From assembly GCF_947498635.1 (NCBI RefSeq), contig NZ_CANMKV010000008.1, positions 62,001 to 126,000 on the forward strand: a stretch of DNA of 64,000 nucleotides, written 5' to 3'. The notes below the pieces were generated by a model, which was not told the DNA's origin, made no database searches, and saw only the letters and a program-made list of their open reading frames with translations. This stretch comes from an uncultured Microbulbifer sp. (GTDB lineage: Bacteria; Pseudomonadota; Gammaproteobacteria; Pseudomonadales; Cellvibrionaceae). A program made the position numbers and the translations under genes. Shown here in pieces: positions 51,626 through 61,151 of this stretch; position 1 is the first letter of the stretch, and every line of letters begins with the position of its first letter.

Positions 51626-52876
51626 ATGTTCGAGCTAGTTGATAGCGTACAGGATAAACCTGTCATCAAGGTAATAGGAGTCGGCGGCGGCGGTGGCAAT
51701 GCTGTAAAGCATATGATTGTCAGTGACGTGGAGGGCGTGGACTTTATCTGCGCGAACACCGACGCTCAGGCGCTCAAAGATGTTGAAGCGCAAACCATTC
51801 TGCAGCTTGGTAATACCATTACCCGCGGTTTGGGTGCTGGGGCCAATCCCGATATTGGTCGAGAGTCGGCCCTGGAAGACCGCGATCGGATCGCTGAGGT
51901 CCTGAGCGGTGCCGATATGGTCTTTATTACCGCTGGCATGGGTGGTGGCACCGGCACCGGTGGGGCACCGATTGTGGCCGAGATTGCCAAAGAACTCGGT
52001 ATTCTCACCGTGGCTGTGGTGACCCGTCCGTTTAAGATCGAAGGGCGCAAGCGCACCGTTGTGGCTGAGGAGGGTATTCTCGAGCTGCGCGATAAAGTGG
52101 ACTCCCTGATCACTATCCCCAATGATCGCCTGTTGGAGGTATTGGGCAGCAAGATCACCATGAAGTCTGCCTATAAAGAGGCCGACAACGTACTGCTCGG
52201 AGCGGTGCAGGGCATTGCCGATCTGATGATCCGCCCAGGTATTATGAACGTGGACTTTGCCGATGTGCGTACGGTGATGTCTGAGATGGGGATGGCAATG
52301 ATGGGTTCCGGATCCGCAATTGGCGAGAATCGAGCCCGTGAAGCCGCGGAAAAGGCGGTTCGCAGCCCACTGCTGGATAACGTCAACCTTGCCGGTGCCC
52401 GCGGTATCTTGGTCAATATTATTACCGGCAGTGAAGAATCCGGCTGCCAGGAGCTGACGCTGGGGGAATACTCAGAGGTCGGTGAGATCGTGCAGGAGAT
52501 CGCTTCAGATGAAGCCACGGTGGTTATTGGCACCGCGGTGGATGATAAGCTGGGTGATGAGATGCGCGTGACCGTTGTGGCCGCGGGTCTGGGAGAGGGA
52601 ACCCCTACGGCGCGTCCGGCCAAGGTGGTGGACAACACCCGTCGTCCGGAGTCTCGTGATATGCGCGAGCCCCGTGAGACGAGAGAAGCCCGCGATATGC
52701 GCGAAATGCGTGAAAGCCACGGCGCGGCGGGGCTGGTCTCTCGCGAAAATACTGCGGACCCTCGCCCCCGGGTGGATGTCGAGCGTCCAAAGCGCCCGGC
52801 TCCGACTCTGAACTCGGCAGATGCGGACATGGAGTACTTGGATATTCCAGCGTTCCTGCGTCGCCAAGCCGATTGA
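51626..52876 (+). CDS. ftsZ: cell division protein FtsZ
   Basis: The tubulin-like GTPase that forms the division ring. The 416-residue protein shows KVIGVGGGGGNAVKHMI, DFICANTDAQAL, the GTP-binding loop AGMGGGTGTGGAPIVAEIAK, TRPFKIEGRKR, T7 loop region NVDFADVRTVMSEMGMAMMG, and the C-terminal FtsA/ZipA-binding peptide EYLDIPAFLRRQAD. The linker (about 322-395) contains a run of Arg/Glu/Met/Asp units (RDMREPRETREARDMREMRE), unusual beside typical Pro/Gln/Ala-rich linkers. AAGGGG lies 8-9 bases before the ATG. Confidence 0.98.
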   Translation: MFELVDSVQDKPVIKVIGVGGGGGNAVKHMIVSDVEGVDFICANTDAQALKDVEAQTILQLGNTITRGLGAGANPDIGRESALEDRDRIAEVLSGADMVFITAGMGGGTGTGGAPIVAEIAKELGILTVAVVTRPFKIEGRKRTVVAEEGILELRDKVDSLITIPNDRLLEVLGSKITMKSAYKEADNVLLGAVQGIADLMIRPGIMNVDFADVRTVMSEMGMAMMGSGSAIGENRAREAAEKAVRSPLLDNVNLAGARGILVNIITGSEESGCQELTLGEYSEVGEIVQEIASDEATVVIGTAVDDKLGDEMRVTVVAAGLGEGTPTARPAKVVDNTRRPESRDMREPRETREARDMREMRESHGAAGLVSRENTADPRPRVDVERPKRPAPTLNSADADMEYLDIPAFLRRQAD

Positions 52877-52885
52877 GGAGAGCCG

Positions 52886-52946
52886 CCGCAGAGGCAGTAC
52901 ACTGCTCATGTCCGCCCAGCCCCTGGGCTGGGTGTCGCCTCTGCGG
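52886..52946 (+). other. nested hairpin after ftsZ
   Basis: An outer 10-bp stem, CCGCAGAGGC (52886-52895) / GCCTCTGCGG (52937-52946), encloses an inner perfect stem CCCAGC / GCTGGG (52915-52920, 52927-52932). No T-run follows. It starts 10 bases after the ftsZ stop and may stabilise or process the mRNA, or act as a rho-dependent end. Confidence 0.55.
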
Positions 52947-53184
52947 TGTGGCTTGTTCCAGGAAGGCCAGTCAACTGTTACTGGTAGAGAGCGGACAACT
53001 TAAAAGGGATTTATTTTGACTTTTTGGTCAGGAAAAGAAGTTTAATTAACAATTTTTTACAGTGAACCTGGAGCTAGAGGTCTTAGAATGCTGTTTCAGC
53101 GACTGAGGTGTGGCGCTCCAATCTTTGCTTAAACTATCCTTTCAAGGAAGGTGGCGGTGTGTTGATCTGACCACACGCTCACAA
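52947..53184. other. ftsZ-lpxC intergenic stretch without a gene
   Basis: Together with the flanking hairpin and promoter this gap measures about 390 bases. It is AT-rich from 53000 on and holds no supported gene or second terminator. Confidence 0.4.
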
Positions 53185-53214
53185 TTGGTATTGGCGTCGC
53201 AATTATGCTAATAT
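53185..53214 (+). promoter_or_regulatory. promoter of lpxC
   Basis: TTGGTA (53185-53190) and TAATAT (53209-53214) are 18 bases apart, and TGC directly before the -10 box makes an extended -10 element. Transcription would start near 53221, about 47 bases before the lpxC ATG. Confidence 0.65.
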
Positions 53215-53267
53215 CGGCGGCTTGCTGCGCATTATGCGTAGACCACCGACTGGGAAAAGATAGTTTC

Positions 53268-54179
53268 ATGATCAAACAGCGCACGCTTAAAAATGCTATT
53301 CGCGCCACTGGCGTAGGTCTGCACACTGGCAAAAAGGTTATTCTAACCCTTAAGCCGGCTCCCGTAGACACCGGCATCGTGTTCCGTAGAACGGACCTAG
53401 ATCCGGTGGTCGAAATTGAAGCCCGCGCCGAGAATGTGGGTGATACCCTGCTCTCCACTACCCTGGTAAAGGACGATGTGCGCATCGCTACGGTCGAGCA
53501 TCTGCTCTCTGCGATGGCGGGTCTTGGTATTGATAATGCCATTGTTGAACTTTCCGCCCAGGAAGTGCCGATCATGGACGGCAGTGCCGGTCCATTCGTA
53601 TTTCTCATTCAGTCTGCCGGTATTCAGGAGCAGTCTGCGCCGAAGAAATTCCTGCGTATCAAGAAGCCGATCACTGTGGAAGAGGGTGACAAAGTTGCCA
53701 GTTTCCTGCCTTTCAATGGTTTCAAAGTGTCCTTTACCATTGACTTCGACCACCCGGTTTTCCAAGGGCGCAATCTGACTTCTTCTGTGGATTTCTCCAG
53801 CACCTCCTTCGTGAAAGAGGTGAGTCGCGCGCGTACATTCGGCTTTATGCACGAAATTGAATACTTGCGCTCCAAGGGGCTGGTTCAGGGTGGCTCAGTG
53901 GATAATGCCATCGTGGTTGACCAGTATCGTATTTTGAACGAGGGTGGATTGCGTTACGAAGACGAATTTGTGAAACACAAAATTCTCGATGCAATCGGCG
54001 ACCTTTATTTGCTGGGTACCAGCCTGATCGGCGAGTTCAAGGCCTTTAAGTCTGGCCATTCTTTGAACAATAAATCCCTGCGCCATCTAATGACACAAAA
54101 AGACGCCTGGGAAATGGTGACTTTTGAGGGAGAGCAAGAGGCTCCTATCTCTTACGTTAAGCCAATACTGGCCGTTTAA
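53268..54179 (+). CDS. lpxC: UDP-3-O-acyl-N-acetylglucosamine deacetylase
   Basis: The zinc enzyme of the committed step of lipid A synthesis. The 303-residue protein shows [40 protein letters not shown] (zinc His), [60 protein letters not shown] (zinc His and Asp) and [17 protein letters not shown] (catalytic His). ATG 53268 is the family start. In E. coli the level is controlled by FtsH proteolysis through the C-terminus; the tail here ends in [10 protein letters not shown]. Confidence 0.97.
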   Translation: MIKQRTLKNAIRATGVGLHTGKKVILTLKPAPVDTGIVFRRTDLDPVVEIEARAENVGDTLLSTTLVKDDVRIATVEHLLSAMAGLGIDNAIVELSAQEVPIMDGSAGPFVFLIQSAGIQEQSAPKKFLRIKKPITVEEGDKVASFLPFNGFKVSFTIDFDHPVFQGRNLTSSVDFSSTSFVKEVSRARTFGFMHEIEYLRSKGLVQGGSVDNAIVVDQYRILNEGGLRYEDEFVKHKILDAIGDLYLLGTSLIGEFKAFKSGHSLNNKSLRHLMTQKDAWEMVTFEGEQEAPISYVKPILAV

Positions 54180-54190
54180 TCCCCCTCCAT

Positions 54191-54221
54191 AAAAAGCCGG
54201 CATTACAAAGCCGGCTTTTTT
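54191..54221 (+). terminator. terminator after lpxC
   Basis: AAAAAGCCGGC / GCCGGCTTTTTT-type stem with a short loop and T-run; it closes the lpxC transcript and the dcw region. Confidence 0.88.
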
Positions 54222-54377
54222 ACGTGACTGATTCAGCAGAGAAGGCCTGGCAATTCTGATAATCTTGCCCGGCGTCGGGGATTTCCCAACCGTTTACTAT
54301 GAGGTATAGCGCTGGAGTCTCGTCTCTTTTATACCGAGACAAAAAAATTACAAAATGTCGAACTTCTCCTGCTTGTT

Positions 54378-55313
54378 ATGAAAGTAATTCTGGTCAATGA
54401 GCGCGGTGCAACCCGCAGCTTTAATTTTGGTGGATTGAGCAAAGCGCTGTTGAGCTTATGCCTGCTCGGTTTGCCCGTTGGTGCCTTCCTGTTGGGTGCC
54501 AATCTACCTGTGACCAAATCAGATTTGTTCGACGCGCGCACGGCCAAGGCGTGGGAGCGTGCCCTGCGTAAACAGCAGCAGGAAATTGAAGAGGCTGATC
54601 GCGAAGCGCATGAGCAGCTCGCTGCGCTCACGGTCAAACTGGCTGAGCTACAGGCCCGTCTCACCCGTTTGGATGCCGTTGGCGAGCGCCTTACCGCGGC
54701 GGCCAACCTCGATGAAGGCGAGTTCGAATTCAGTGCGGCTCCCGCCGTGGGCGGTCCGGAGGATCCCGGAATCTCAGGTACGTCGGAACTGCCTTATCAG
54801 CCCCCCGAATTTCTCGATGTGATTGGCGACCTGTCCCATAAAGTGGATGATCGCCAAATGCAGCTTAATACGCTCGAATCCCTGATGGCCAATCTCCAGC
54901 TGGAGGACGAGCAGTTTATCGCCGGGCGCCCAATTACTAAGGGTTGGATGTCCTCACGATACGGTTATCGTACAGACCCCTTTACCGGGCGACGCACTTG
55001 GCACAAGGGCGTGGACTTTGCCGGCAAGAAGGGCTCGGACGTGGTTTCCGTTGCCGCGGGTGTTGTTACCTGGGCTGATGAGCGTCACGGTTACGGTCAT
55101 TTAGTGGAAATCAACCACGGCAATGGTTATTCCACCCGCTATGGCCATAACAGCAAGCTCAATGTCGGTCTCGGTGATGTGGTAAAAAAAGGCCAGGTGA
55201 TTGCCCAGATGGGCTCCAGTGGTCGCTCCACCGGCCCTCACGTGCACTTCGAAATCTTCAAGAACAACCGCACGGTCGACCCGGCCAGCTATATCCGCCG
55301 CACAGGCAGATAA
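54378..55313 (+). CDS. M23 family metallopeptidase (LytM-type)
   Basis: A 311-residue protein with a short cytosolic start, one N-terminal helix (about 20-43, LSKALLSLCLLGLPVGAFLL), a coiled coil (ALRKQQQEIEEADREAHEQL, TVKLAELQARLTRLDAVGER) and a C-terminal LytM domain (about 195-305). Zinc residues are visible in TWHKGVDFAGKKG (His and Asp) and GPHVHFEIF (His-x-His), with YSTRYGHNSKL between them, so an active endopeptidase that cuts peptidoglycan cross-links is expected. It lies before secA as in Pseudomonas. The DUF721 gene found between lpxC and this gene in Pseudomonas is absent. Confidence 0.92.
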   Translation: MKVILVNERGATRSFNFGGLSKALLSLCLLGLPVGAFLLGANLPVTKSDLFDARTAKAWERALRKQQQEIEEADREAHEQLAALTVKLAELQARLTRLDAVGERLTAAANLDEGEFEFSAAPAVGGPEDPGISGTSELPYQPPEFLDVIGDLSHKVDDRQMQLNTLESLMANLQLEDEQFIAGRPITKGWMSSRYGYRTDPFTGRRTWHKGVDFAGKKGSDVVSVAAGVVTWADERHGYGHLVEINHGNGYSTRYGHNSKLNVGLGDVVKKGQVIAQMGSSGRSTGPHVHFEIFKNNRTVDPASYIRRTGR

Positions 55314-55475
55314 CAACTATTCTTCCCTTACGCGTAATTGCTGGCAGCTTGGCATAGGAGTTGCCAGCGCTTGCGCCTTCCTGTTTACTTGCACCCCTCG
55401 CATAAAGGAGTGTCGGTGCGATATCTGCCCAGCATTAGCGCCGACAGCGCACATAAGATAAGTGGTTTCTAGATA

Positions 55476-58220
55476 ATGATTGGCAAACTGATTAAATCGG
55501 TCTTTGGTACAAAAAATGACCGCGAGCTGAAGCGCATGCGACGCATCGTGGAGAAGGTCAACGCGCTGGAAGGGGATTTTCAGCAACTGGACGATGCCGC
55601 TCTTCGCGCCAAAACAGAAGAGTTTAAGAAACGTGTTGTGGATGGGGAAACCCTGGATCGGTTGTTACCCGAAGCCTTTGCCGCTGTGCGTGAAGCTGGT
55701 CGGCGTACCCTGGGGATGCGCCATTTTGATGTGCAGCTGATCGGCGGTATGACCTTGCACGAAGGCCGTATTGCGGAAATGCGCACCGGTGAGGGTAAAA
55801 CCCTGGTGGCGACATTGCCCGCCTACTTGAACGCCCTGGAAGGCAAAGGTGTTCACATTGTGACGGTCAATGACTACCTGGCATCGCGGGATGCCAACTG
55901 GATGCGACCAGTTTATGAGTTCCTCGGCCTGACCGTAGGGGTGATTGTTTCCCAGCAAAACCCCGACGATAAAAAGGCCGCTTATCAGGCCGATATTACT
56001 TACGGTACGAACAACGAATTTGGCTTTGACTATCTGCGTGACAATATGGTGTTGCGCAAAGAAGACCGCACCCAGCGCCCGCAGAATTTTGCCATTGTGG
56101 ATGAGGTGGACTCCATCCTTATCGATGAAGCGCGCACCCCGCTGATTATTTCCGGCGCGGCAGAAGATTCCTCCCACCTGTATCTGGCCATGAACAAGCT
56201 GATTCCTCAGTTGGAGCGCGCCGAAGAGGGTGGGGAGGGTCACTACACGGTAGATGAAAAGACCCGCCAGGTGGAGCTGACCGAGCAGGGGCATCAGCTG
56301 GTTGAAGACTTGCTGTCCCGCAGTGGGCTGATGAAAGAAGATCAGTCCCTGTATGCTCCCGGTAACCTGGGCCTGTTGCACCATGTGCATGCTGCGCTGC
56401 GTGCCCAGGTGCTGTTTAACCGCGATGTGGATTATATCGTGCAAAACGGCCAGGTCGTGTTAATCGATGAGCATACCGGCCGCACCATGCCGGGTCGTCG
56501 CCTTTCCGAGGGGCTGCATCAGGCCTTAGAGGCCAAGGAGAGTGTGCAGATCCAGAATGAAAGCCAGACCCTGGCTTCCACCACCTTCCAGAACCTGTTC
56601 CGCTTCTACCCCAAACTTTCCGGTATGACGGGTACCGCGGATACCGAGGCGTTTGAATTTCAGCAAATTTATGGCCTGGATGTGGTGGTTATCCCCACGA
56701 ACAAAGACATTCAGCGGGAAGATCTCAATGATCTGGTCTATCTGAGCCAAGAGGAGAAGATGGACGCCATCATTGAGGACGTCAAATTCTGCCGTGAGAA
56801 GAAGGCGCCGATCCTGGTGGGCACCGCTTCTATCGAGACCTCCGAGGAAATGTCGCGCTTGCTGCAAAAGGCGGGCATTAAGCACCAGGTGCTGAACGCC
56901 AAATACCACGAGCGGGAAGCGCAGATTATCGCCCAGGCCGGTCGTCCCGGCGAAGTTACCATTGCCACGAATATGGCTGGTCGCGGTACTGATATTGTCT
57001 TGGGTGGTAACTGGGAATCCGAAGCGGAAACTCTTGCCCAGGAAAAAGGAAGCGCCTTAAGCGAGGCTGAGCTGGCCAGACTGAAAGAGGACTGGCAGAA
57101 GCGCCACGACTTGGTTATCGAAGCCGGCGGCCTGCATATTATTGGTACTGAGCGCCACGAGTCCCGCCGGATCGATAATCAGCTGCGTGGTCGCGCAGGG
57201 CGCCAGGGTGATCCGGGTGTGACCCGTTTCTACCTGTCTCTGGAAGACAGCCTGATGCGTATCTTCGCCTCCGACCGGGTGAAGAATTTCATGCAAATGC
57301 TGGGCATGGAGCGCGGTGAGGCCATCGAACACCGCATGGTTTCTAACGCTATCGAAAAGGCTCAGCGGCGTGTTGAGGGGCGCAACTTCGACATCCGCAA
57401 GCAGTTGCTCGAATACGATGACGTGGCTAATGACCAGCGCCAGGTGATTTACAGTCAGCGCAACGAATTGCTGGAAGCCGACACGATCAGCGATACCATC
57501 AACGCTATTCGCGAAGATGTGGTACACGAGATTATATCGGCCTCTGTGCCCCCAGAAAGTGTTGAAGAGCAGTGGGATATCCCTGCTCTGGAGCAGCAGC
57601 TCGCCGGTGAGCTGGGTGTCGAGTTACCTATCCAGAAGTGGCTGGATGAGGATCGTAACCTGCACGAAGAGACTCTGCGCCAGAAGATTACAGCAGAGGC
57701 GCAGAACGCCTATGCCGCTAAGGTTACGCGCATCAGTGAATCTTCCGGCGATGCCAACTTGATGCCCACCGTGGAGCGTCAAATCATGCTGCAGGTGTTG
57801 GACCAGCTATGGAAAGAACACCTTTCCAGTATGGATCACCTGAGAGCCGGTATTGGTTTACGCGCCTATGCCAATAAGAACCCCAAACAGGAATTCAAGC
57901 GCGAATCTTTCCACTTGTTCCAAAGCATGCTGGAAAACCTCAAGCACGAAGTGGTACGTATCCTTGCCCATGTGGAGCCGATGACCCGCGAGCAGATGGA
58001 TGAGCTGGAGGAGCGCCGTCTGGAGGAGCAGCGGCAGCAGCAGCTGGAGCTGCAACATGCGGAAGCTTCCGCCCTGCCTGAGAGTGAGCCCCAACAGCAG
58101 GCGACCCTGGTGCCGGAGCGCCGTGGACCGAAAGTTGGCCGCAATGACCCCTGTCCCTGTGGCTCCGGTAAAAAGTACAAGCAGTGTCACGGAAAATTGG
58201 CTTCCTCGACCCAAAGCTAG
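55476..58220 (+). CDS. secA: preprotein translocase ATPase SecA
   Basis: The motor that drives proteins through SecYEG. The 914-residue length is normal. Seen: Walker [14 protein letters not shown] (GEGKT 105-109), [17 protein letters not shown]-type [85 protein letters not shown] and the C-terminal zinc-binding SecB site (Cys893, Cys895, Cys904, His905 in [13 protein letters not shown]). The 162-base leader contains small inverted repeats (CTGGCA/TGCCAG) but no SecM-like gene was found. Confidence 0.98.
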   Translation: MIGKLIKSVFGTKNDRELKRMRRIVEKVNALEGDFQQLDDAALRAKTEEFKKRVVDGETLDRLLPEAFAAVREAGRRTLGMRHFDVQLIGGMTLHEGRIAEMRTGEGKTLVATLPAYLNALEGKGVHIVTVNDYLASRDANWMRPVYEFLGLTVGVIVSQQNPDDKKAAYQADITYGTNNEFGFDYLRDNMVLRKEDRTQRPQNFAIVDEVDSILIDEARTPLIISGAAEDSSHLYLAMNKLIPQLERAEEGGEGHYTVDEKTRQVELTEQGHQLVEDLLSRSGLMKEDQSLYAPGNLGLLHHVHAALRAQVLFNRDVDYIVQNGQVVLIDEHTGRTMPGRRLSEGLHQALEAKESVQIQNESQTLASTTFQNLFRFYPKLSGMTGTADTEAFEFQQIYGLDVVVIPTNKDIQREDLNDLVYLSQEEKMDAIIEDVKFCREKKAPILVGTASIETSEEMSRLLQKAGIKHQVLNAKYHEREAQIIAQAGRPGEVTIATNMAGRGTDIVLGGNWESEAETLAQEKGSALSEAELARLKEDWQKRHDLVIEAGGLHIIGTERHESRRIDNQLRGRAGRQGDPGVTRFYLSLEDSLMRIFASDRVKNFMQMLGMERGEAIEHRMVSNAIEKAQRRVEGRNFDIRKQLLEYDDVANDQRQVIYSQRNELLEADTISDTINAIREDVVHEIISASVPPESVEEQWDIPALEQQLAGELGVELPIQKWLDEDRNLHEETLRQKITAEAQNAYAAKVTRISESSGDANLMPTVERQIMLQVLDQLWKEHLSSMDHLRAGIGLRAYANKNPKQEFKRESFHLFQSMLENLKHEVVRILAHVEPMTREQMDELEERRLEEQRQQQLELQHAEASALPESEPQQQATLVPERRGPKVGRNDPCPCGSGKKYKQCHGKLASSTQS

Positions 58221-58256
58221 AGAGATATCCGGCTTGATAGGCCGACTTTGCCACCA

Positions 58257-58285
58257 AATACCCCGCTTTCGCGGGGTATTTTTTT
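58257..58285 (+). terminator. terminator after secA
   Basis: AAATACCCCG / CGGGGTATTTTTTT has a 6-base loop; the stem is perfect and the T-run long. Confidence 0.9.
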
Positions 58286-58441
58286 AGCAGTCTTAAAAAT
58301 ATTCTGCGGCATGAGGGCTGATTTCCGCACATGGTGCGGATTTTTCTTGCCTCATTCTGGTTGGGCTTTAATAATGACGTCCTTTCTTCCATAGCCAGCC
58401 CGCGCAGCAAGCTTGCGTTTAGGGTATTAAGCCAAATCGAT

Positions 58442-59644
58442 ATGTCTGAACTACAACTTCCTTCCCTGAAAGGGGTCCGTCTTGCCAGTGTGCCGGCCAA
58501 TATCAAGAATTGGCTCCGTGACGATCTGTTATTGGTCGAGATCTCTGAAGGTGCATCGGTCTCGGCCACCTTCACCCAGAATAGCTTCTGTGCCGCACCG
58601 GTACTGGTAGCGAAAGAGCATATTGCCCAGGGGGATATTCGCGCGCTGTTGGTCAATGCGGGTAATGCTAATGCGGCCACAGGCACCCGCGGTCTCAGCG
58701 ATGCCAAAGCCTGTTGTGCGGCTGTGGCGGCGGCTATGGGTATTCGGGCGGAACAGGTGCTGCCCTTTAGTACCGGAGTGATCGGTGAACACCTGCCACT
58801 GCAACGCTTGCTCGATGCCATTCCCCCAGCCGCTGAAGCGCTGGCCGGCAATGGCTGGGGAAGAGCTGCAGAAGCGATTATGACGACGGACACCCGTCCA
58901 AAAATCGCTAAGCGCACCCTGGAGATCCGTGGTGAAGAAATTGCGGTAGTGGGTATCGCCAAGGGTTCGGGCATGATTCAGCCAAATATGGCAACTATGC
59001 TCGCCTATGTTGCCACCGATGCAACCGTGGCCCAGCCGCTGCTGGATGAGATGGTGAGGGATGCGGTGAGCGCCTCGTTCAACCGGGTTAGCGTAGATGG
59101 GGATACCTCAACCAATGATGCCTGCGTACTGATTGCCAGTGGTGCTGTCGGCGAGTCAATCCAGACTCGATCCGATGAAAGCTATGGCGCGCTAATGCAA
59201 GCTATTACCGAGGTGCATGTCGAGTTGGCTCAGGAAGTGGTTAAAGACGGCGAAGGTGCCACTAAATTTGTCACCGTGCAGGTCGATGGCGCAGACAATA
59301 GCGAAGAGGCACTTAAGGTGGCTTTTGAAGTGGGTAACTCACCTCTGGTAAAGACTGCGCTCTACGCCTCCGACCCCAATTGGGGGCGTCTGGTAATGGC
59401 TATTGGCAATGCCCTGCCAAATGATTTAGATACCGGCAAGGTCAATATATTTTTAGATCGTGTGCAGGTGGTGGAAGGCGGAGGCCGCGCGGCGGACTAT
59501 CGGGAAGAGCTGGGCGAACAGGTGTTTTCTCAGCCTGAGTTTACTGTTCGCATCGAGCTTGGTCGTGGCAACGCCAGTGAGCATATCTGGACCTGTGACT
59601 TCTCCCGCGAGTATGTCACCATCAACGCCGAATACCGTACCTGA
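58442..59644 (+). CDS. argJ: bifunctional glutamate N-acetyltransferase/amino-acid N-acetyltransferase
   Basis: ArgJ recycles the acetyl group from N-acetylornithine to glutamate in arginine synthesis. The 400-residue proprotein shows VRLASVPANIKNWLRDDLLL, SFCAAPVLVAKEH, LLVNAGNANAATGTRGLSDA, PFSTGVIGEHLPL, the self-cleavage site in GSGMIQPNMATMLAYVATDA (cut before the Thr of ATML, which becomes the nucleophile), SFNRVSVDGDTSTNDACVLI and TALYASDPNWGRLVMAIGNA. ATG 58442 gives the family start; the frame extends to 58331. E. coli lacks this gene and uses ArgE. Confidence 0.96.
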   Translation: MSELQLPSLKGVRLASVPANIKNWLRDDLLLVEISEGASVSATFTQNSFCAAPVLVAKEHIAQGDIRALLVNAGNANAATGTRGLSDAKACCAAVAAAMGIRAEQVLPFSTGVIGEHLPLQRLLDAIPPAAEALAGNGWGRAAEAIMTTDTRPKIAKRTLEIRGEEIAVVGIAKGSGMIQPNMATMLAYVATDATVAQPLLDEMVRDAVSASFNRVSVDGDTSTNDACVLIASGAVGESIQTRSDESYGALMQAITEVHVELAQEVVKDGEGATKFVTVQVDGADNSEEALKVAFEVGNSPLVKTALYASDPNWGRLVMAIGNALPNDLDTGKVNIFLDRVQVVEGGGRAADYREELGEQVFSQPEFTVRIELGRGNASEHIWTCDFSREYVTINAEYRT

Positions 59645-59653
59645 GGAGTTGTT

Positions 59654-60052
59654 GTGAGCCGTGTTATTCATGTCGCCGTGGGGGTTGTTCGCCGCGGTGA
59701 TGGCAAGATCCTGATTGCCCGTCGCCCCAAGCATTTACATATGGGTGGGCTTTGGGAGTTTCCTGGCGGTAAGGTGGAAGCTGGAGAAACCGTGCAGCAG
59801 GCCCTTTCCAGAGAGCTAAGGGAAGAGGTGGCTATTGAGGTGCAAGAGCTGCAGCCACTGGTAGAAATTCGCCACGAGTACCCAGAGAAAAGCGTACTTT
59901 TAGATACCTGGCTGGTCACCGCATTCAGCGGGGAGCCTGAAGGTTGTGAGGGGCAAGAGACAGCCTGGGCGACCGTGCAGGGATTAGAGAATTACCAATT
60001 CCCGGATGCCAACCAGGCAATTATTAAGGCCATTCAGACTGTAGAAAATTAA
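59654..60052 (+). CDS. mutT: Nudix hydrolase MutT (8-oxo-dGTP diphosphatase)
   Basis: Removes 8-oxo-dGTP from the nucleotide pool. The 132-residue protein carries the Nudix box from about residue 38: GGKVEAGETVQQALSRELRE followed by EV, with all catalytic Glu residues; the last Gly of the consensus is Ala. HMGGLWEFPGG precedes it, as in E. coli MutT. A GTG start follows argJ by 9 bases with GAGGAG upstream. The order secA-(argJ)-mutT-yacG is widespread. Confidence 0.93.
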   Translation: MSRVIHVAVGVVRRGDGKILIARRPKHLHMGGLWEFPGGKVEAGETVQQALSRELREEVAIEVQELQPLVEIRHEYPEKSVLLDTWLVTAFSGEPEGCEGQETAWATVQGLENYQFPDANQAIIKAIQTVEN

Positions 60053-60138
60053 GGCGGTCTGCGCCGGTTACACTGTGGGCCTCTGCACAAGATGTGCACG
60101 AGGCCCCAGTGATGGCGAATAGGATTTGTGATTCGCAC

Positions 60139-60354
60139 TTAGTGGCGCTGCTTATTCGGGTCCAGCTCGTCACTCAGCACGTCATCGTAAATCGATTCCC
60201 CCGCTATTTTATGTCCCTCACTGGCCCACTCCCCCAGATCGATTAGCTTGCAGCGCTCACTGCAAAAAGGCTTAAAGGGAAATTTGTCGCTCCACTCGAT
60301 GGGCTTCTTACAGGTAGGGCAATTCAGGCTGGGGGCTTCTTTCGGCTTGGACAT
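60139..60354 (-). CDS. yacG: DNA gyrase inhibitor YacG
   Basis: A 71-residue zinc protein that binds GyrB in E. coli. Four Cys ligands are visible: [10 protein letters not shown] and [20 protein letters not shown], the latter being the family signature. It is convergent with mutT and follows coaE on the minus strand. In E. coli zapD (yacF) lies between yacG and coaE; here it does not. Confidence 0.95.
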   Translation of the reverse strand: MSKPKEAPSLNCPTCKKPIEWSDKFPFKPFCSERCKLIDLGEWASEGHKIAGESIYDDVLSDELDPNKQRH

Positions 60355-60412
60355 AGTGGGTCTGGATTCTGCTTATTCAGTTAGGGTGGGTCGTATGCCC
60401 TCTTGGGGCGAA

Positions 60413-61033
60413 TTATTTGGATGGCGGACACTCTTGCGCCGCTGCCGCCAGTAACAGGTATTTCTGATGTAGGGCCTCAATTTGACGGTTGAGTGCCGCT
60501 AAGTCCGCAGTATTGTCCAGTACATCGTCCGCCTTGGCTAGGCGCTCCTGTCTATCCAGCTGCGCGGCCATAATCTTACGAATCTGCTCTGGGTGATTCT
60601 CATCCCTGGTGCTGGCTCTTTCCAGCTGCAGACTTTCCGGCAGATCCACCACGCATATCCTGTCTACTAACTGATACTGCCCGGACTCTATGAGTAGTGG
60701 CGATTCTAAAATCGCATAGGGGCTTGCGCTCTGTGCCAGAGATAAAAGTATCTCCTCGCGAATCAGGGGATGTAGCAGCCCTTCCAGCCAGGCGCGTTCT
60801 GCGGGATTATCAAAGACTAAAGCGCGTAGCTGCGCCCGGTCCAATGTACCATTCTCAAGCAGTACACTGGCCCCGAAGTGCTGGGCGATTTGCTCCAGGG
60901 CTGGCCTACCTGGTTGTACCACTACCCTTGCCGCCCAGTCCGCGTCCACCACATGAATGCCCAGCTCGCGAAAGTAGGCGGCGGCGGCCGACTTGCCGCT
61001 GCCGATACCACCGGTTAAGCCTATTCGGAACAA
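60413..61033 (-). CDS. coaE: dephospho-CoA kinase
   Basis: Phosphorylates dephospho-CoA in the last step of coenzyme A synthesis. The 206-residue protein equals the E. coli length and shows [20 protein letters not shown] (P-loop), [55 protein letters not shown] and RIxAQ-like [20 protein letters not shown]. The start is TTG 61033, with AGGAG 8 bases upstream; an ATG start far upstream would run through a hairpin. It lies downstream of pilD. Confidence 0.93.
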   Translation of the reverse strand: MFRIGLTGGIGSGKSAAAAYFRELGIHVVDADWAARVVVQPGRPALEQIAQHFGASVLLENGTLDRAQLRALVFDNPAERAWLEGLLHPLIREEILLSLAQSASPYAILESPLLIESGQYQLVDRICVVDLPESLQLERASTRDENHPEQIRKIMAAQLDRQERLAKADDVLDNTADLAALNRQIEALHQKYLLLAAAAQECPPSK

Positions 61034-61075
61034 TGGAATGTCTCCTCGGAGTGAAAGTTGAGGGCTAAAAATACG

Positions 61076-61102
61076 AAACCCGGCCAGTAGCTGGCCGGGT
61101 TT
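61076..61102 (-). terminator. strong hairpin between pilD and coaE
   Basis: A perfect 12-bp stem, AAACCCGGCCAG / CTGGCCGGGTTT, with a 3-base loop. On the minus strand it follows the pilD stop and is followed by CGTATTTTT, so it is a probable terminator of the pil operon; read-through into coaE remains possible. Confidence 0.7.
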
Positions 61103-61151
61103 ATGGTAATTCACTTGCCCGATATGGGCGAATTGTGGGCGGAAGCCTGAA

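Noticed and set aside
57940-58974. 344-codon minus-strand frame across the secA end and argJ start
   Set aside because: It crosses the secA terminator and two certain genes and has no recognisable domain.
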